Made by a program: the position numbers and the translations under genes. From a virus, in the IMG/VR virus record IMGVR_UViG_3300020476_000004, positions 1-50,965 of that record: 50,965 nt of DNA; one strand, written 5' to 3'. The notes beneath the pieces are model-generated. The model did not search any database. It saw only the letters and a program-made list of their open reading frames with translations, and was not told the DNA's origin. Of the stretch, positions 34,524 to 40,370 are shown piece after piece. The stretch's first letter is position 1. Each line of letters starts with the position of its first letter.

Positions 34524-34547
34524 GGCACTGACGGGAATCGAACCCGC
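34524..34547 (-). other. tRNA T-arm-like motif
   Basis: Minus strand reads GCGGG-TTCGATT-CCCGT followed by CAGTGCC, an excellent T-stem/T-loop and 3' acceptor-like sequence. No matching 5' acceptor, D-arm or anticodon arm is found at normal distance: upstream sequence has only a 3-bp anticodon-like stem without U33. It is either a tRNA remnant or a tRNA-mimicking element within the structured tract. Confidence 0.35.
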
Positions 34548-34598
34548 TGTTTGATCCTTTCGTTCAGGTAAATGCTCCCCCTTTGATGCGGGTTGGTT

Positions 34599-34763
34599 TT
34601 ACGTGGCCTCTTCGACTGCACGGCGGAGGCGGGGAGCCTTCCTCAAAGCATCGTTGTTTCCTCTGGCCTGAGCTTCGTTAGCCAGTGTCGGTATTATCCC
34701 CCGACTGGGTTCCCCCTCCAACAACGTGCCATAATGGGGGATGACATGGGCCACTTTACCCAT
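34599..34763 (-). CDS. Hypothetical protein, 54 aa
   Basis: Frame from ATG 34763 to TAA 34599, starting MGKVAHVIPHYGTLLEGEPS and ending LRRAVEEAT. Composition is protein-like (balanced charge, hydrophobic periodicity, NDALRKAPRLRRAVEE helix). It lies alone between two hairpin-rich tracts and has no SD, so expression is less certain than for its neighbours. Family unknown. Confidence 0.5.
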   Translation of the reverse strand: MGKVAHVIPHYGTLLEGEPSRGIIPTLANEAQARGNNDALRKAPRLRRAVEEAT

Positions 34764-35031
34764 GCCGTTCGGCGTTCGCAGGCAGCAAGCTCAAACATGG
34801 CGAGCCGCCAGAAAGTTATAGCCCCTGTGGGTAGGAGATCAACCCTACCTTAGTATTCCGACCCGACGCAGGGGCGCATCGGGAAGGACGGTATTTGTAA
34901 CTGCCCCTTGCCCACCGCTACCAATGTAGCTTGAGTGGATCGGACAAGCAGCGCACACCTTACGGCGCGCCGTGGTGCCGCTGCCGTGTTACCCCGCCGT
35001 CGTTCGGGGTAAAGGGTTCAGGAATCAGGGT
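34764..35031 (-). other. Noncoding hairpin-rich spacer
   Basis: A 268-bp gap. It holds the hairpin TTACCCC/GGGGTAA (34989-35012), a stem GGTAGG/CCTACC near 34830-34850, and a stem CCGATGC/GCGTCGG near 34861-34883. A 38-codon GTG-started frame exists on the minus strand but is not persuasive. No terminator T-tract. Confidence 0.35.
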
Positions 35032-35034
35032 TCA
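35014..35034 (-). repeat. Heptamer tandem repeat after a gene stop
   Basis: Units GGTTCAG GAATCAG GGTTCA on the plus strand, directly downstream of (and overlapping) the stop of the 52-residue membrane protein gene on the minus strand. Gives TGA in successive frames on the coding strand. Confidence 0.8.
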
Positions 35035-35190
35035 ATGGTGGGTGTCCCACCACTTGGAGAACACTAGTTTGATTCTCCAGTCGGGGTCAAGCTTTCCCAA
35101 GGATAGGACAAGGACAAGTCCCTCGGCAATGGAGACCAAGCCGTAGAGGATTCCCTTCTTACGACTGCTGTGATTGTTTACACGGATCAT
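35032..35190 (-). CDS. Small membrane protein, 52 aa
   Basis: Frame from ATG 35190 to TGA 35032. It has a basic N-terminus (NNHSSRKK), one hydrophobic helix (GILYGLVSIAEGLVLVLSLG) and a polar C-terminus with FSKWWDTHH. The ATG overlaps the stop of the preceding gene (ATGA), and the stop falls in the heptamer repeat. Likely a host-membrane effector; no family assigned. Confidence 0.62.
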   Translation of the reverse strand: MIRVNNHSSRKKGILYGLVSIAEGLVLVLSLGKLDPDWRIKLVFSKWWDTHH

Positions 35191-35372
35191 GATTCAGGAT
35201 GGGGGTTCACTTTATACTGTGTCTTCCGATACCTCTTCCAACACCTAGCATTCCAAGTGCTGGGCGACAGGTCATCATAGGCAGATGGGGGTCTAGCCTT
35301 GGGCCTGACCCGAGACGCCAGTGCCTTGCGGCACCGTGGTCGGCGGTAGAAGATATAGGATTTAGCACTCAT
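35187..35372 (-). CDS. Small basic protein, 61 aa
   Basis: Begins MSAKSYIFYRRPRCRKAL and is rich in Arg, Lys, Tyr and Trp (WNARCWKRYRK), with C-terminal PHPES supplied by a heptamer unit. ATGA overlaps at both ends fix the boundaries (start shares bases with the 77-residue gene's stop, stop with the membrane protein's start). Probably binds nucleic acid; not recognised. Confidence 0.65.
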   Translation of the reverse strand: MSAKSYIFYRRPRCRKALASRVRPKARPPSAYDDLSPSTWNARCWKRYRKTQYKVNPHPES

Positions 35373-35602
35373 GGTTTTGGTTGTCGGTCGGGATGCTCCC
35401 GCACTATACGGAAGAACTCCTTTTGTGTCACCCCCTCCACTGTCTGGATGGGGCGGGGCCTGCAGGTAGTCACCCCATTCCGGGTGACGACCACGGGGTT
35501 GGCCCCGTCGATGATTGTCCCCGCCTTTTCGGGCGGGGAGTAGACCCCGTACACCGTGTTGTGTGGCCACGGGGACTTATAGTTGGGATCGAACGGTCTC
35601 AT
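35369..35602 (-). CDS. Hypothetical protein, 77 aa
   Basis: Unrecognised; starts MRPFDPNYKSPWPHNTVYGV, proline-rich, with beta strands (GANPVVVTRNGVTTCR) and a C-terminal helix. Ends by ATGA overlap with the next gene. No motif visible. Confidence 0.68.
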   Translation of the reverse strand: MRPFDPNYKSPWPHNTVYGVYSPPEKAGTIIDGANPVVVTRNGVTTCRPRPIQTVEGVTQKEFFRIVREHPDRQPKP

Positions 35603-35617
35603 ATTATGTAGTTCATT

Positions 35618-35956
35618 TCAGGCGAAATACCAGTGGGTTGCCCCACCCTGTTTCCCCAGTGTAGCTGACACCAAGAGCATCGCTACCTTGTGGAGGATAT
35701 ACAATTCATCATCCCTCGACCTCGCATAAATCAAGGCACCATCAGGAATACCACCACGCGCCAACACATGACACCTCTCGATGAAGTCGTCGATGTCCTG
35801 TTCCTTTGTGTTGGCATCCTCAAATTCGGTGTTCAGCCCAAGCTCGCTCAGAATGATCCGGGTGTTGGAGTTACTGAGGTTCACCTCGTAGGGAACCTCC
35901 ACGAAACCCCACACCTTCTCAGATTCCTGCTTGGCAGGATAGAATGAGGCGCTCAT
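35618..35956 (-). CDS. Hypothetical protein, 112 aa
   Basis: Unrecognised mixed alpha/beta protein (EVNLSNSNTRIILSELG, ALIYARSRDDELYILHKVAMLLV). Its ATG shares the ATGA with the upstream membrane protein's stop. 15 nt gap to the next gene. No catalytic motif visible. Confidence 0.7.
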   Translation of the reverse strand: MSASFYPAKQESEKVWGFVEVPYEVNLSNSNTRIILSELGLNTEFEDANTKEQDIDDFIERCHVLARGGIPDGALIYARSRDDELYILHKVAMLLVSATLGKQGGATHWYFA

Positions 35957-36183
35957 TGGTCTCGAAAGGCTAAGGGATACCTCCGACGGAGGTGGTATTC
36001 GTCCTCAGCCTTGGCCTGTAGTATAGAGCAGGCTACTGAGGTGATGATACCCAATAGGGCAACCGAAGCTGGTAACAGCTCGACTCCCTTGGCGTAGTAG
36101 TCTACGCCGATTCTGATTACACCTGCAAAGAACAGGGCAACCCCAAGGCCCGTAAGGGCGCGGTATATTAGTATGTGTTTCAT
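35953..36183 (-). CDS. Two-helix membrane protein, 76 aa
   Basis: Start taken at ATG 36183 (MKHILIYRALTG), because it forms an ATGA overlap with the upstream stop; an ATG at 36201 is also in frame. Two hydrophobic helices: ALTGLGVALFFAGVIRIGV and LPASVALLGIITSVACSIL, joined by a short loop, with a charged C-terminal tail. This is holin-like in size and topology, but early-operon position argues for another membrane role. Confidence 0.7.
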   Translation of the reverse strand: MKHILIYRALTGLGVALFFAGVIRIGVDYYAKGVELLPASVALLGIITSVACSILQAKAEDEYHLRRRYPLAFRDQ

Positions 36184-36446
36184 GATCCTCCGAGGTTCCA
36201 TGCGCGGCCAAGTGAGTTGAAGGAGTTGTTATCAAACACCTCCCGCAGTTGGCGGGGCTGGGGTTCAGGTTCGGGTTCAAGCATACGGGCAACGTGTGCT
36301 GCTCTCATCTGCTGAAGTCTGAAGTCACAGGGGATTACCCTTGGACGTCCTTTGCCTTTACTATTGAGCGGCTTGGAGGGGTGGCGTTGCCCTGAATACA
36401 GGCGGGCTTCCCCTATAGTAGCCGCATGATACGGATTCTTATTCAT
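36180..36446 (-). CDS. Hypothetical protein, 88 aa (start uncertain)
   Basis: ATG at 36446 gives MNKNPYHAATIGEARLYSG and a basic middle followed by EPEPEPQPRQLREV, whose coding repeats resemble the local heptamers. The frame stays open and protein-like upstream to a TTG at 36563, which would add 39 residues (beginning MGEISSTPYERGDVV), so the true protein may be 127 residues. No family recognised. Confidence 0.62.
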   Translation of the reverse strand: MNKNPYHAATIGEARLYSGQRHPSKPLNSKGKGRPRVIPCDFRLQQMRAAHVARMLEPEPEPQPRQLREVFDNNSFNSLGRAWNLGGS

Positions 36447-36789
36447 TATATGGTCAGGTTGTGGTGTAGATACTGGGAAAGAGTGGCCAGATTGGTTTTC
36501 TGAGGTTCTGGCCGGACCTACTACGTCTCCCCGTTCGTATGGGGTAGAGGAGATTTCACCCAAGTCCTTTCTAGATAGGACCTCCGCTAACTACGTGCCT
36601 AGCCAGCGACAATTTGTTGCTCGGACACGCAAGAGTGGTGTGAGAGTGAGTACGGGCTTGCATCCGGTTTTACTTCGGGTGCGACGGGCCTTTGCGGGGC
36701 TGGCGAAGCACACGATTCTACTCATTCACTACTAAGGGTGATCAATCCCGTTTCGCTTCCGTCTCTTACGGCTCTCACATTAAAGTCGT

Positions 36790-37022
36790 AGGCAGTTTAA
36801 CCTCATGCCTAGGAGCGGGCGTGCTTCACACGACACCCAGCGTGTCTCCTTTTCTGTAGTATGAGGCAGGAGATGTGCGCCTTGAACCAATCGGCGGTTC
36901 ACTACCGTGCGGATTTGTCATTCTCCCACCGCGGGAAGACTCATGTGGTATACGACTCCAATGCCAGAGTGCTAGAGGAGAAGGTTAGGTGTTAACAGGC
37001 AGTTTAGCCTCATGCCTAGGAG
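36790..37022 (-). repeat. 26-nt direct repeat pair in ncRNA tract
   Basis: 36790-36815 and 36997-37022 match at 25 of 26 positions (core AGGCAGTTTA, then CCTCATGCCTAGGAG). Each copy contains the inverted pair AGGC/GCCT, so both may form the same stem-loop. Period 207 bp. Confidence 0.88.
36826..36921 (-). CDS. Possible 31-aa peptide
   Basis: Frame MTNPHGSEPPIGSRRT... ending GDTLGVV, from ATG 36921; ATGA overlap with an 8-codon frame upstream. Protein-like but short and inside the structured tract, so it may be chance. Confidence 0.2.
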   Translation of the reverse strand: MTNPHGSEPPIGSRRTSPASYYRKGDTLGVV

Positions 37023-37142
37023 GGATCGCATGGACTCGGCGGTAATCAGAATGCTTCAAGATGCACCTTGAAGTGTTCCTACGCCAAGGTCACGGTGTCC
37101 AGTGACTGCCTTCCCCATGCGAAAGCTGCAGGATACAGGAGT

Positions 37143-37319
37143 AAAGTCTGCTCCCCTTTTCGGTTGTTAATGAGGGAGGGAGCGACCCTTGGACCTTATC
37201 GGCAGTCCATACCATACTCACGCGGGATTGGTGAGCTAGTCAACAAGCTCTGAGTATGCGTGAGCGAACTCTGTTTCCGGCTGGAAAGTCTGCTCCCCAA
37301 TGTTACCGGGTGGGGGAGC
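37143..37319 (-). repeat. Repeated stem-loop module AAAGTCTGCTCCCC
   Basis: The 14-mer occurs exactly at 37143-37156 and 37285-37298. Each is followed within 15-30 nt by a complementary GGGAGC or GGGGAGC, so both copies can form a GCTCCC/GGGAGC helix with the same flanking sequence. Duplicated domain inside the candidate RNA. Confidence 0.75.
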
Positions 37320-37562
37320 GGCACCCGTTTGTGTTGGGCCGTTATCGTACCTCGTGCAGGCAGCACCCGGAGGCTTACCAATCTTACTTCACGATCCGCT
37401 ACCACTACTCGACGGACAACCAGCTAGCTTTAGGCTGCAGTCCATATATTAACCGGTCTTCTGCTTACGCATCACGGTCTAAGCTGGATGGTCCCAAGGC
37501 TCCACCATCTCTGGCGGGGCATCAAGCACACATGGAATTCACCGCTTTCTCCGGTATCTGTA

Positions 37563-37596
37563 TACAGGATACAGGATACAGGATACAGGATTCAGG
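37563..37596 (-). repeat. Heptamer tandem repeat, four to five units
   Basis: Plus strand: ACAGGAT units in tandem (three GATACAG, then GATTCAG). This is the purest array in the window. It abuts the imperfect palindrome at 37595-37638. Most units here read CTGTATC on the minus strand, so they lack the TGA of other arrays. Confidence 0.88.
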
Positions 37597-37638
37597 TGAA
37601 GTGGTCCGCCAGTATCGAGACTGGCAGACCAGTTCACC
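37595..37638 (-). terminator. 18-bp imperfect hairpin downstream of 37669 gene
   Basis: Arms of 18 nt (37595-37612 and 37621-37638) pair at 16 positions around an 8-nt loop; arms begin GGTGAA and end GCCAG. It lies 31 bp downstream of the minus-strand gene ending at 37669. No T-run follows, so it may be an mRNA 3'-end stabiliser or processing site rather than an intrinsic terminator. Confidence 0.5.
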
Positions 37639-37668
37639 CGGCCCACTAAGGGGCAGGGTAAGGGGTGA

Positions 37669-38085
37669 TTAACCCTTGGGCGCGGCCTTGATAGCCTTGC
37701 GCTTCTGCACTTGGAGCACCTCATCGAAGTCGGCAGCGTGACGCTGGACCCTGATGATAGTCCCGCTCTTGCGGAACTGGCGGATGGAGGAAGTCTGCTT
37801 ACCCTTGGCCATCGAAGCGATGGTCTTGTTGTAAGCCTTCTTCTCCTCGGAGTAACGAGAAGAGAGCTGCTTCCACAGTTCCGGCTCGGAGTCGCGGATT
37901 CCCTTGAGGGTATCGGCATTGGTCCGAGTGTCGGCAGCCTTCTCCTTACCCTTGAGGTCAGGATCAGCCAGTGCGAAGAGCAGCCATTGCCGCATAGGCA
38001 GCAACTTATGCCCGTCATCATGACGGTTCTCTTTCATTACGATGGGGCTAGTAGCCAATATGGTATTAACGATTGTGTTAGACAT
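37669..38085 (-). CDS. Hypothetical protein, 138 aa
   Basis: Unrecognised basic protein. An N-terminal segment (IVNTILATSPIVMKENR) is followed by a helical, Lys-rich domain (ELWKQLSSRYSEEKKAYNK, DEVLQVQKRKAIKAAPK). It is flanked by structured noncoding tracts on both sides and so may be separately regulated from the rest of the operon. Possible nucleic-acid binding from charge only. Confidence 0.68.
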   Translation of the reverse strand: MSNTIVNTILATSPIVMKENRHDDGHKLLPMRQWLLFALADPDLKGKEKAADTRTNADTLKGIRDSEPELWKQLSSRYSEEKKAYNKTIASMAKGKQTSSIRQFRKSGTIIRVQRHAADFDEVLQVQKRKAIKAAPKG

Positions 38086-38093
38086 AACGGTTT

Positions 38094-38282
38094 CTATTTG
38101 GGATCATGGTCTGGGTCGGCTGCATTAGTGCCTACGGCCCAGACCAGAGCCCCCTCGCAGGATAACTCCTGCGAGGGAGCCTCATCGTTCAAGTTTTTGT
38201 CCAAGTCTCTTGATGACTCTAGACTATCTGGCGATCTATCCGTTACCGGACGGGCCGTTAAAACCCTGTTCCCTTTGATCAC
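38094..38282 (-). CDS. Possible acidic protein, 62 aa, containing two hairpins
   Basis: GTG-started frame beginning MIKGNRVLTARPVTDRS, acidic in the second half, stop 9 nt before the next ATG; a GAAGG lies about 13 nt before the start. Its DNA contains two strong inverted repeats (38108-38145, 38152-38177), so this stretch may instead be a regulatory leader of the downstream gene. The composition is protein-like. Confidence 0.45.
   Translation of the reverse strand: MIKGNRVLTARPVTDRSPDSLESSRDLDKNLNDEAPSQELSCEGALVWAVGTNAADPDHDPK
38108..38145. promoter_or_regulatory. Hairpin with 8-bp arms upstream of 37669 gene
   Basis: GGTCTGGG (38108-38115) pairs perfectly with CCCAGACC (38138-38145). Close to the start codon at 38085 in minus orientation; could shape the leader of that mRNA. 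Confidence 0.45.
38152..38177. promoter_or_regulatory. Perfect 11-bp stem, 4-nt loop
   Basis: CCCTCGCAGGA (38152-38162), loop TAAC, TCCTGCGAGGG (38167-38177). The strongest perfect hairpin in the window. It lacks a U-tract on either side, so a simple intrinsic terminator is unlikely; a protein-binding or processing hairpin is possible. Confidence 0.6.
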
Positions 38283-39011
38283 CGCGCTGGCTTCCCTTCA
38301 AAATCTCCCAGAAGCTGCAGTTGCCTAAACGACGCCTCTATTTGACGCCGACACGCTTTAGTCCCGTTGTTCCCGCTACCGGGAAGATGTAACCCTAGTC
38401 AGACACGACACCTGTCCTAGTCTACATGACGTTCAGTTCTCCGAAACCTTTTACTCCTTGGCAGTCGGCGGTATTGAATCCTTGGCGTTATCAGCCTGTG
38501 GAAGTTCCGAGCCAGTGAGCGTCACGAAACGCTACTCTGCCGCATTCGGTTGAACCTAACACTCCTTGTCTCCCTAACTCCCCGTTAGGATTGACGGCGT
38601 AAGCAAGAGCCGCGCCGTCGAACCGCGTCACCAGTCCACAAGGATTATACGATGGTGCTATCATCGGTATGCTTTTCACTTCCAGCATACAAGACCGAGA
38701 GAGTTGAACCCCATCATGGGAACGGCAGACTCGCGCCGTGACGACCCACGTGGGGAAAACTACGCATCGTGATGCGACAGTGAAAACCAGAATTCGTCCT
38801 TTGATTTTCTCGACCTTTGTTGCGGGGCGGGTGACTGAACACCTTGGCCGTTGGCCCCGGTCCCGTGAAGGACACCACCCTATGGGAACACACCCGGACA
38901 GCATGAAACCGCCGCCTGAACCACGCATCATGGATCTTGCAACACGCCACCCGTCCCCCCACGCCTTTTCGCCCAGCCTGTGTATTGTGTGTGTATGTTG
39001 TGTGAAAAAAT
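38283..39011. other. Gene-poor tract upstream of minus operon
   Basis: About 730 bp that is open in several frames because stops are rare, without a clearly real long gene; one 65-residue frame (38491-38688) is listed separately. It is the upstream end of the minus operon and is divergent from the 39012 gene, so operon promoters are expected here, but no good -35/-10 pair stands out. May continue the structured-RNA character of 36564-37594. Confidence 0.35.
38491..38688 (-). CDS. Possible hypothetical protein, 65 aa
   Basis: ATG 38688 gives MLEVKSIPMIAPSYNPCG and a C-terminal region AYAVNPNGELGRQGVLG that looks protein-like. The frame is open far upstream (to 39021), but that part is Cys/Arg/Trp-rich and not protein-like. 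Moderate to low confidence. Confidence 0.35.
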   Translation of the reverse strand: MLEVKSIPMIAPSYNPCGLVTRFDGAALAYAVNPNGELGRQGVLGSTECGRVAFRDAHWLGTSTG

Positions 39012-39293
39012 TTGACACCACCCAAATGCACGGTAAAAAGCGTGATGCGCGACGAAAAGAAGCACGAATACTACGTAAAAAATAAGGAAGCGCGCAAGCG
39101 GTACCAAAGAAATTACTACACCGCTAACAAGCGTAAGATACTGGCGAAGAGGGCCTTAGACCTCTTAGCAGACCCCGAATTATTTGAGAAAAAGCGCGCA
39201 TATAACCGCGCATATTACCTTAAAAATCGTGCACGGTTAAAGGCACAGCGTCTCGCCAAAGCGGCTGCCGCGAAGGCGAAAGATTCGGGGTAG
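39012..39293 (+). CDS. Small very basic protein, 93 aa (or 82 aa)
   Basis: Rich in K, R, A and Y with repeated tyrosine-arginine motifs (KNKEARKRYQRNYY, KKRAYNRAYYLKNRARLK), a pattern seen in small phage and plasmid DNA-binding proteins. Helical, pI very high, ending in an A/K-rich tail. An internal ATG at 39045 (MRDEKKHEYY) may be the true start. First gene of the short plus-strand pair; function not known. Confidence 0.65.
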   Translation: MTPPKCTVKSVMRDEKKHEYYVKNKEARKRYQRNYYTANKRKILAKRALDLLADPELFEKKRAYNRAYYLKNRARLKAQRLAKAAAAKAKDSG

Positions 39294-39296
39294 GTC

Positions 39297-39410
39297 AGTC
39301 AAACAAAAGTTCAAATCCGACCCCCCACCCTAAAAGTTTCTTCTAGAGAAGCTCAAACAAAAGTTCTAGAAATTAAGTTTGACTAACTCTAGAAGAAAGT
39401 TTTTATATAG
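39297..39410 (+). promoter_or_regulatory. Inverted-repeat region with candidate promoter upstream of 39427
   Basis: Between 39293 and 39427. AGTCAAAC (39298) pairs with GTTTGACT (39377), and CTTCTAGAG near 39339 pairs with CTCTAGAAG near 39386, so the region can form a large hairpin or cruciform. A promoter-like TTGACT (39379) and ATATAG (39405) lie 26 bp apart start to start, just like TTGACA/ATATAG at 44937/44962. CAAACAAAAGTTC is also present twice as a direct repeat. It may combine a terminator for 39012 with a promoter for 39427. Confidence 0.45.
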
Positions 39411-39426
39411 GGGGTAACGAAAACGA

Positions 39427-39891
39427 TTGAAAATGACGACGCTCCCACAGCCCAGACCGATCCCGAACGCCCGCGATTATACCCTGTTATCCTCGGGGTA
39501 CGTCTTCAATATCAAGACTTGCAAGCGCCTGCGCCGTCAGTGGAACGGTAATCGCTGGAAGACGCTGCTTACCAATAATGACGGTAAACGCGTCCATTTC
39601 GACCACGATTCGTTGGACTCACCCGCCCCCGAGTTGTCACTCAAGCACATCCTTGATTTCGAGGGTGCGCGGCCCATCCCCGAGTTTCCTCGCTTTGTAG
39701 TGACCTCCTACGGCTGCGTCTACTGCGTGAAGCCCGAATCCCGTGGCCGGAAGTCTGGACGGGTCTACGCGGTCGCTGAGTTCATGCGCCGCAATACACG
39801 GTACGTATCCCTGAAACACGAATCAGGAATCAGGAAGCAGGTCCCCGTGGACAAGCTCATAAAGAGTGTGTGGGGAGAAGATGGTGTATAA
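39427..39891 (+). CDS. NUMOD4-like two-repeat protein, 154 aa, no nuclease domain
   Basis: Contains two similar halves. The first is RPIPNARDYTLLSSGYVFNIKTCKRLR (split here by a loop) and the second is RPIPEFPRFVVTSYGCVYCVK. Both follow the NUMOD4-type pattern (P-I-P-x-F-x-x-Y-x-V-S-x-x-G-x-V-x-x), usually attached to HNH homing nucleases for DNA recognition. No HNH motif is present, so it is either a degenerate homing endonuclease or a DNA-binding protein. A heptamer repeat is embedded in frame at 39820-39842 (ESGIRKQ). Confidence 0.65.
   Translation: MKMTTLPQPRPIPNARDYTLLSSGYVFNIKTCKRLRRQWNGNRWKTLLTNNDGKRVHFDHDSLDSPAPELSLKHILDFEGARPIPEFPRFVVTSYGCVYCVKPESRGRKSGRVYAVAEFMRRNTRYVSLKHESGIRKQVPVDKLIKSVWGEDGV
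39820..39842 (+). repeat. Heptamer repeat inside a plus-strand CDS
   Basis: Units GAATCAG GAATCAG GAAGCAG. Here the gene is on the opposite strand to other array-bearing genes, so the units read HESGIRKQ and not stops. Shows the repeat spreads regardless of gene orientation. Confidence 0.85.
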
Positions 39892-39946
39892 CCCCCTTAA
39901 CGTGCGGTAGTAAGGGCAGCGGGCGCGGCTGCGAGGGCACTTATAT

Positions 39947-39960
39947 GGTTTATATAAACC
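39947..39960. promoter_or_regulatory. 14-bp perfect palindrome
   Basis: GGTTTATATAAACC, perfectly self-complementary, 56 bp after the stop of the 39427 gene. Suitable for a dimeric DNA-binding protein or as part of a plus-strand small frame (39945-40121) that I do not accept. Confidence 0.4.
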
Positions 39961-40055
39961 GTAAAAGGTTCCCCCAACCCACCCCCGTGAAAACCTTGAT
40001 TGGCACGACACGTTACACGGATGTGTCGAAAAAGGACGATAAAATCGACATGAAA

Positions 40056-40119
40056 AGCGTGGGAGCCCCGATTGATCCTGCCAGAACAATCGGAAGGAGT
40101 AGGGCCAGACTCCCACGCT
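40056..40119. terminator. Bipartite hairpin between convergent genes
   Basis: Outer arms AGCGTGGGAG (40056-40065) and CTCCCACGCT (40110-40119) pair perfectly over 10 bp. Inner arms CCGATTG (40068-40074) and CAATCGG (40087-40093) pair over 7 bp. On the minus strand the structure is followed by TTTTCATG, fitting termination of the lipoprotein transcript; it may also stop the plus-strand transcript. Confidence 0.6.
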
Positions 40120-40125
40120 AAGACC

Positions 40126-40344
40126 CTACTCTGCTGTCTCGCCCGTATCAGATTCTTCCTCAGTAGGAACGAGGTCGACCCCGATACAGAATCTTGGCGG
40201 CATGGGCCTGAGGTTGAGGTCCAGTTGAGCCGAAGTAGAGGGCTCAGTGAACGGCAACGGAACAGAGCCGCCCAAGTCCATTGTGGAGCAGGAAGTCATA
40301 AGTCCGACGAACCCTGCCCCAATCACGAATAGTTTGGTTTTCAT
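40126..40344 (-). CDS. Lipoprotein, 72 aa
   Basis: Begins MKTKLFVIGAGFVGLMTSC: basic N-terminus, hydrophobic core and lipobox LMTSC with the lipidated Cys at 19, after which the mature peptide is acidic and proline-rich (STMDLGGSVPLPFTEPSTSAQ). An outer-membrane spanin subunit (Rz1-like) is one possibility; superinfection-exclusion lipoproteins are another. An earlier in-frame ATG (40374) overlaps the stop of a 28-residue membrane peptide by ATGA, so a longer start is possible. Confidence 0.7.
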   Translation of the reverse strand: MKTKLFVIGAGFVGLMTSCSTMDLGGSVPLPFTEPSTSAQLDLNLRPMPPRFCIGVDLVPTEEESDTGETAE

Positions 40345-40370
40345 GCGCCCGCGTTTTAGCCCTTGGAATA

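Larger units (their letters stand above)
34036..34598 (-). ncRNA. Gene-poor hairpin-rich tract, candidate structured RNA
   Basis: About 560 bp with no convincing coding frame on either strand (the longest minus frame, 34180-34371, would start at TTG and is Cys/Gly/Pro-rich without protein character). It contains several perfect or near-perfect inverted repeats, including the three-tier hairpin at 34381-34440. Transcription is expected from the minus operon. It may be a processed operon leader or a noncoding RNA; compare tracts at 34764 and 36564. Confidence 0.3.
36564..37594 (-). ncRNA. 1-kb hairpin-rich noncoding tract, candidate large structured RNA
   Basis: Lies between 36563 and the heptamer/hairpin block at 37563-37638 with no convincing CDS. 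It has many helices: long-range TGTGAGAG/CTCTCACA (36640-36647 with 36772-36779), CATACTC/GAGTATG with nested GAGCT/AGCTC (37210-37260), CTTCAAG/CTTGAAG near 37054-37073, GTCAC/GTGAC near 37090, GAACC/GGTTC near 36884, and two repeated modules (26-nt and 14-nt). Size, ornateness and location in a phage accessory operon recall large phage RNAs such as GOLLD and ROOL, but I cannot show homology. A 25-nt part is antisense to the giant gene. Confidence 0.4.

Noticed and set aside
34524-34600. Complete tRNA on the minus strand
   Set aside because: Only the T-arm and 3' acceptor side fit. No D-arm, no proper anticodon stem (3 bp, no U33), no 5' acceptor partner within 100 nt.
36586-36599. GCTAACTACGTGCC, identical to a conserved 16S rRNA stretch near position 515
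   Set aside because: Only 14 nt match; the following sequence does not continue as 16S (no GCAGCCGCGG), and chance matches of this length to rRNA are plausible.
37196-37405. 69-aa minus frame inside the 37-kb tract
   Set aside because: Composition is not protein-like and overlaps the repeated stem modules; more likely noncoding.
36564-37668. Group I or group II intron
   Set aside because: No domain V-like AGC/GTT hairpin, no P7-like core, no intron-encoded protein, and no interrupted gene flanking the tract.
38690-39021. N-terminal extension of the 38491 frame to a 176-aa gene (38491-39021)
   Set aside because: Arg, Cys, Trp and Gly-rich, all frames are open in this stretch because stops are rare; no protein-like pattern before residue about 110.
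39945-40121. 58-codon plus frame after the 39427 gene
   Set aside because: It begins in a palindrome and its second half is occupied by the bipartite hairpin; no support from neighbours.
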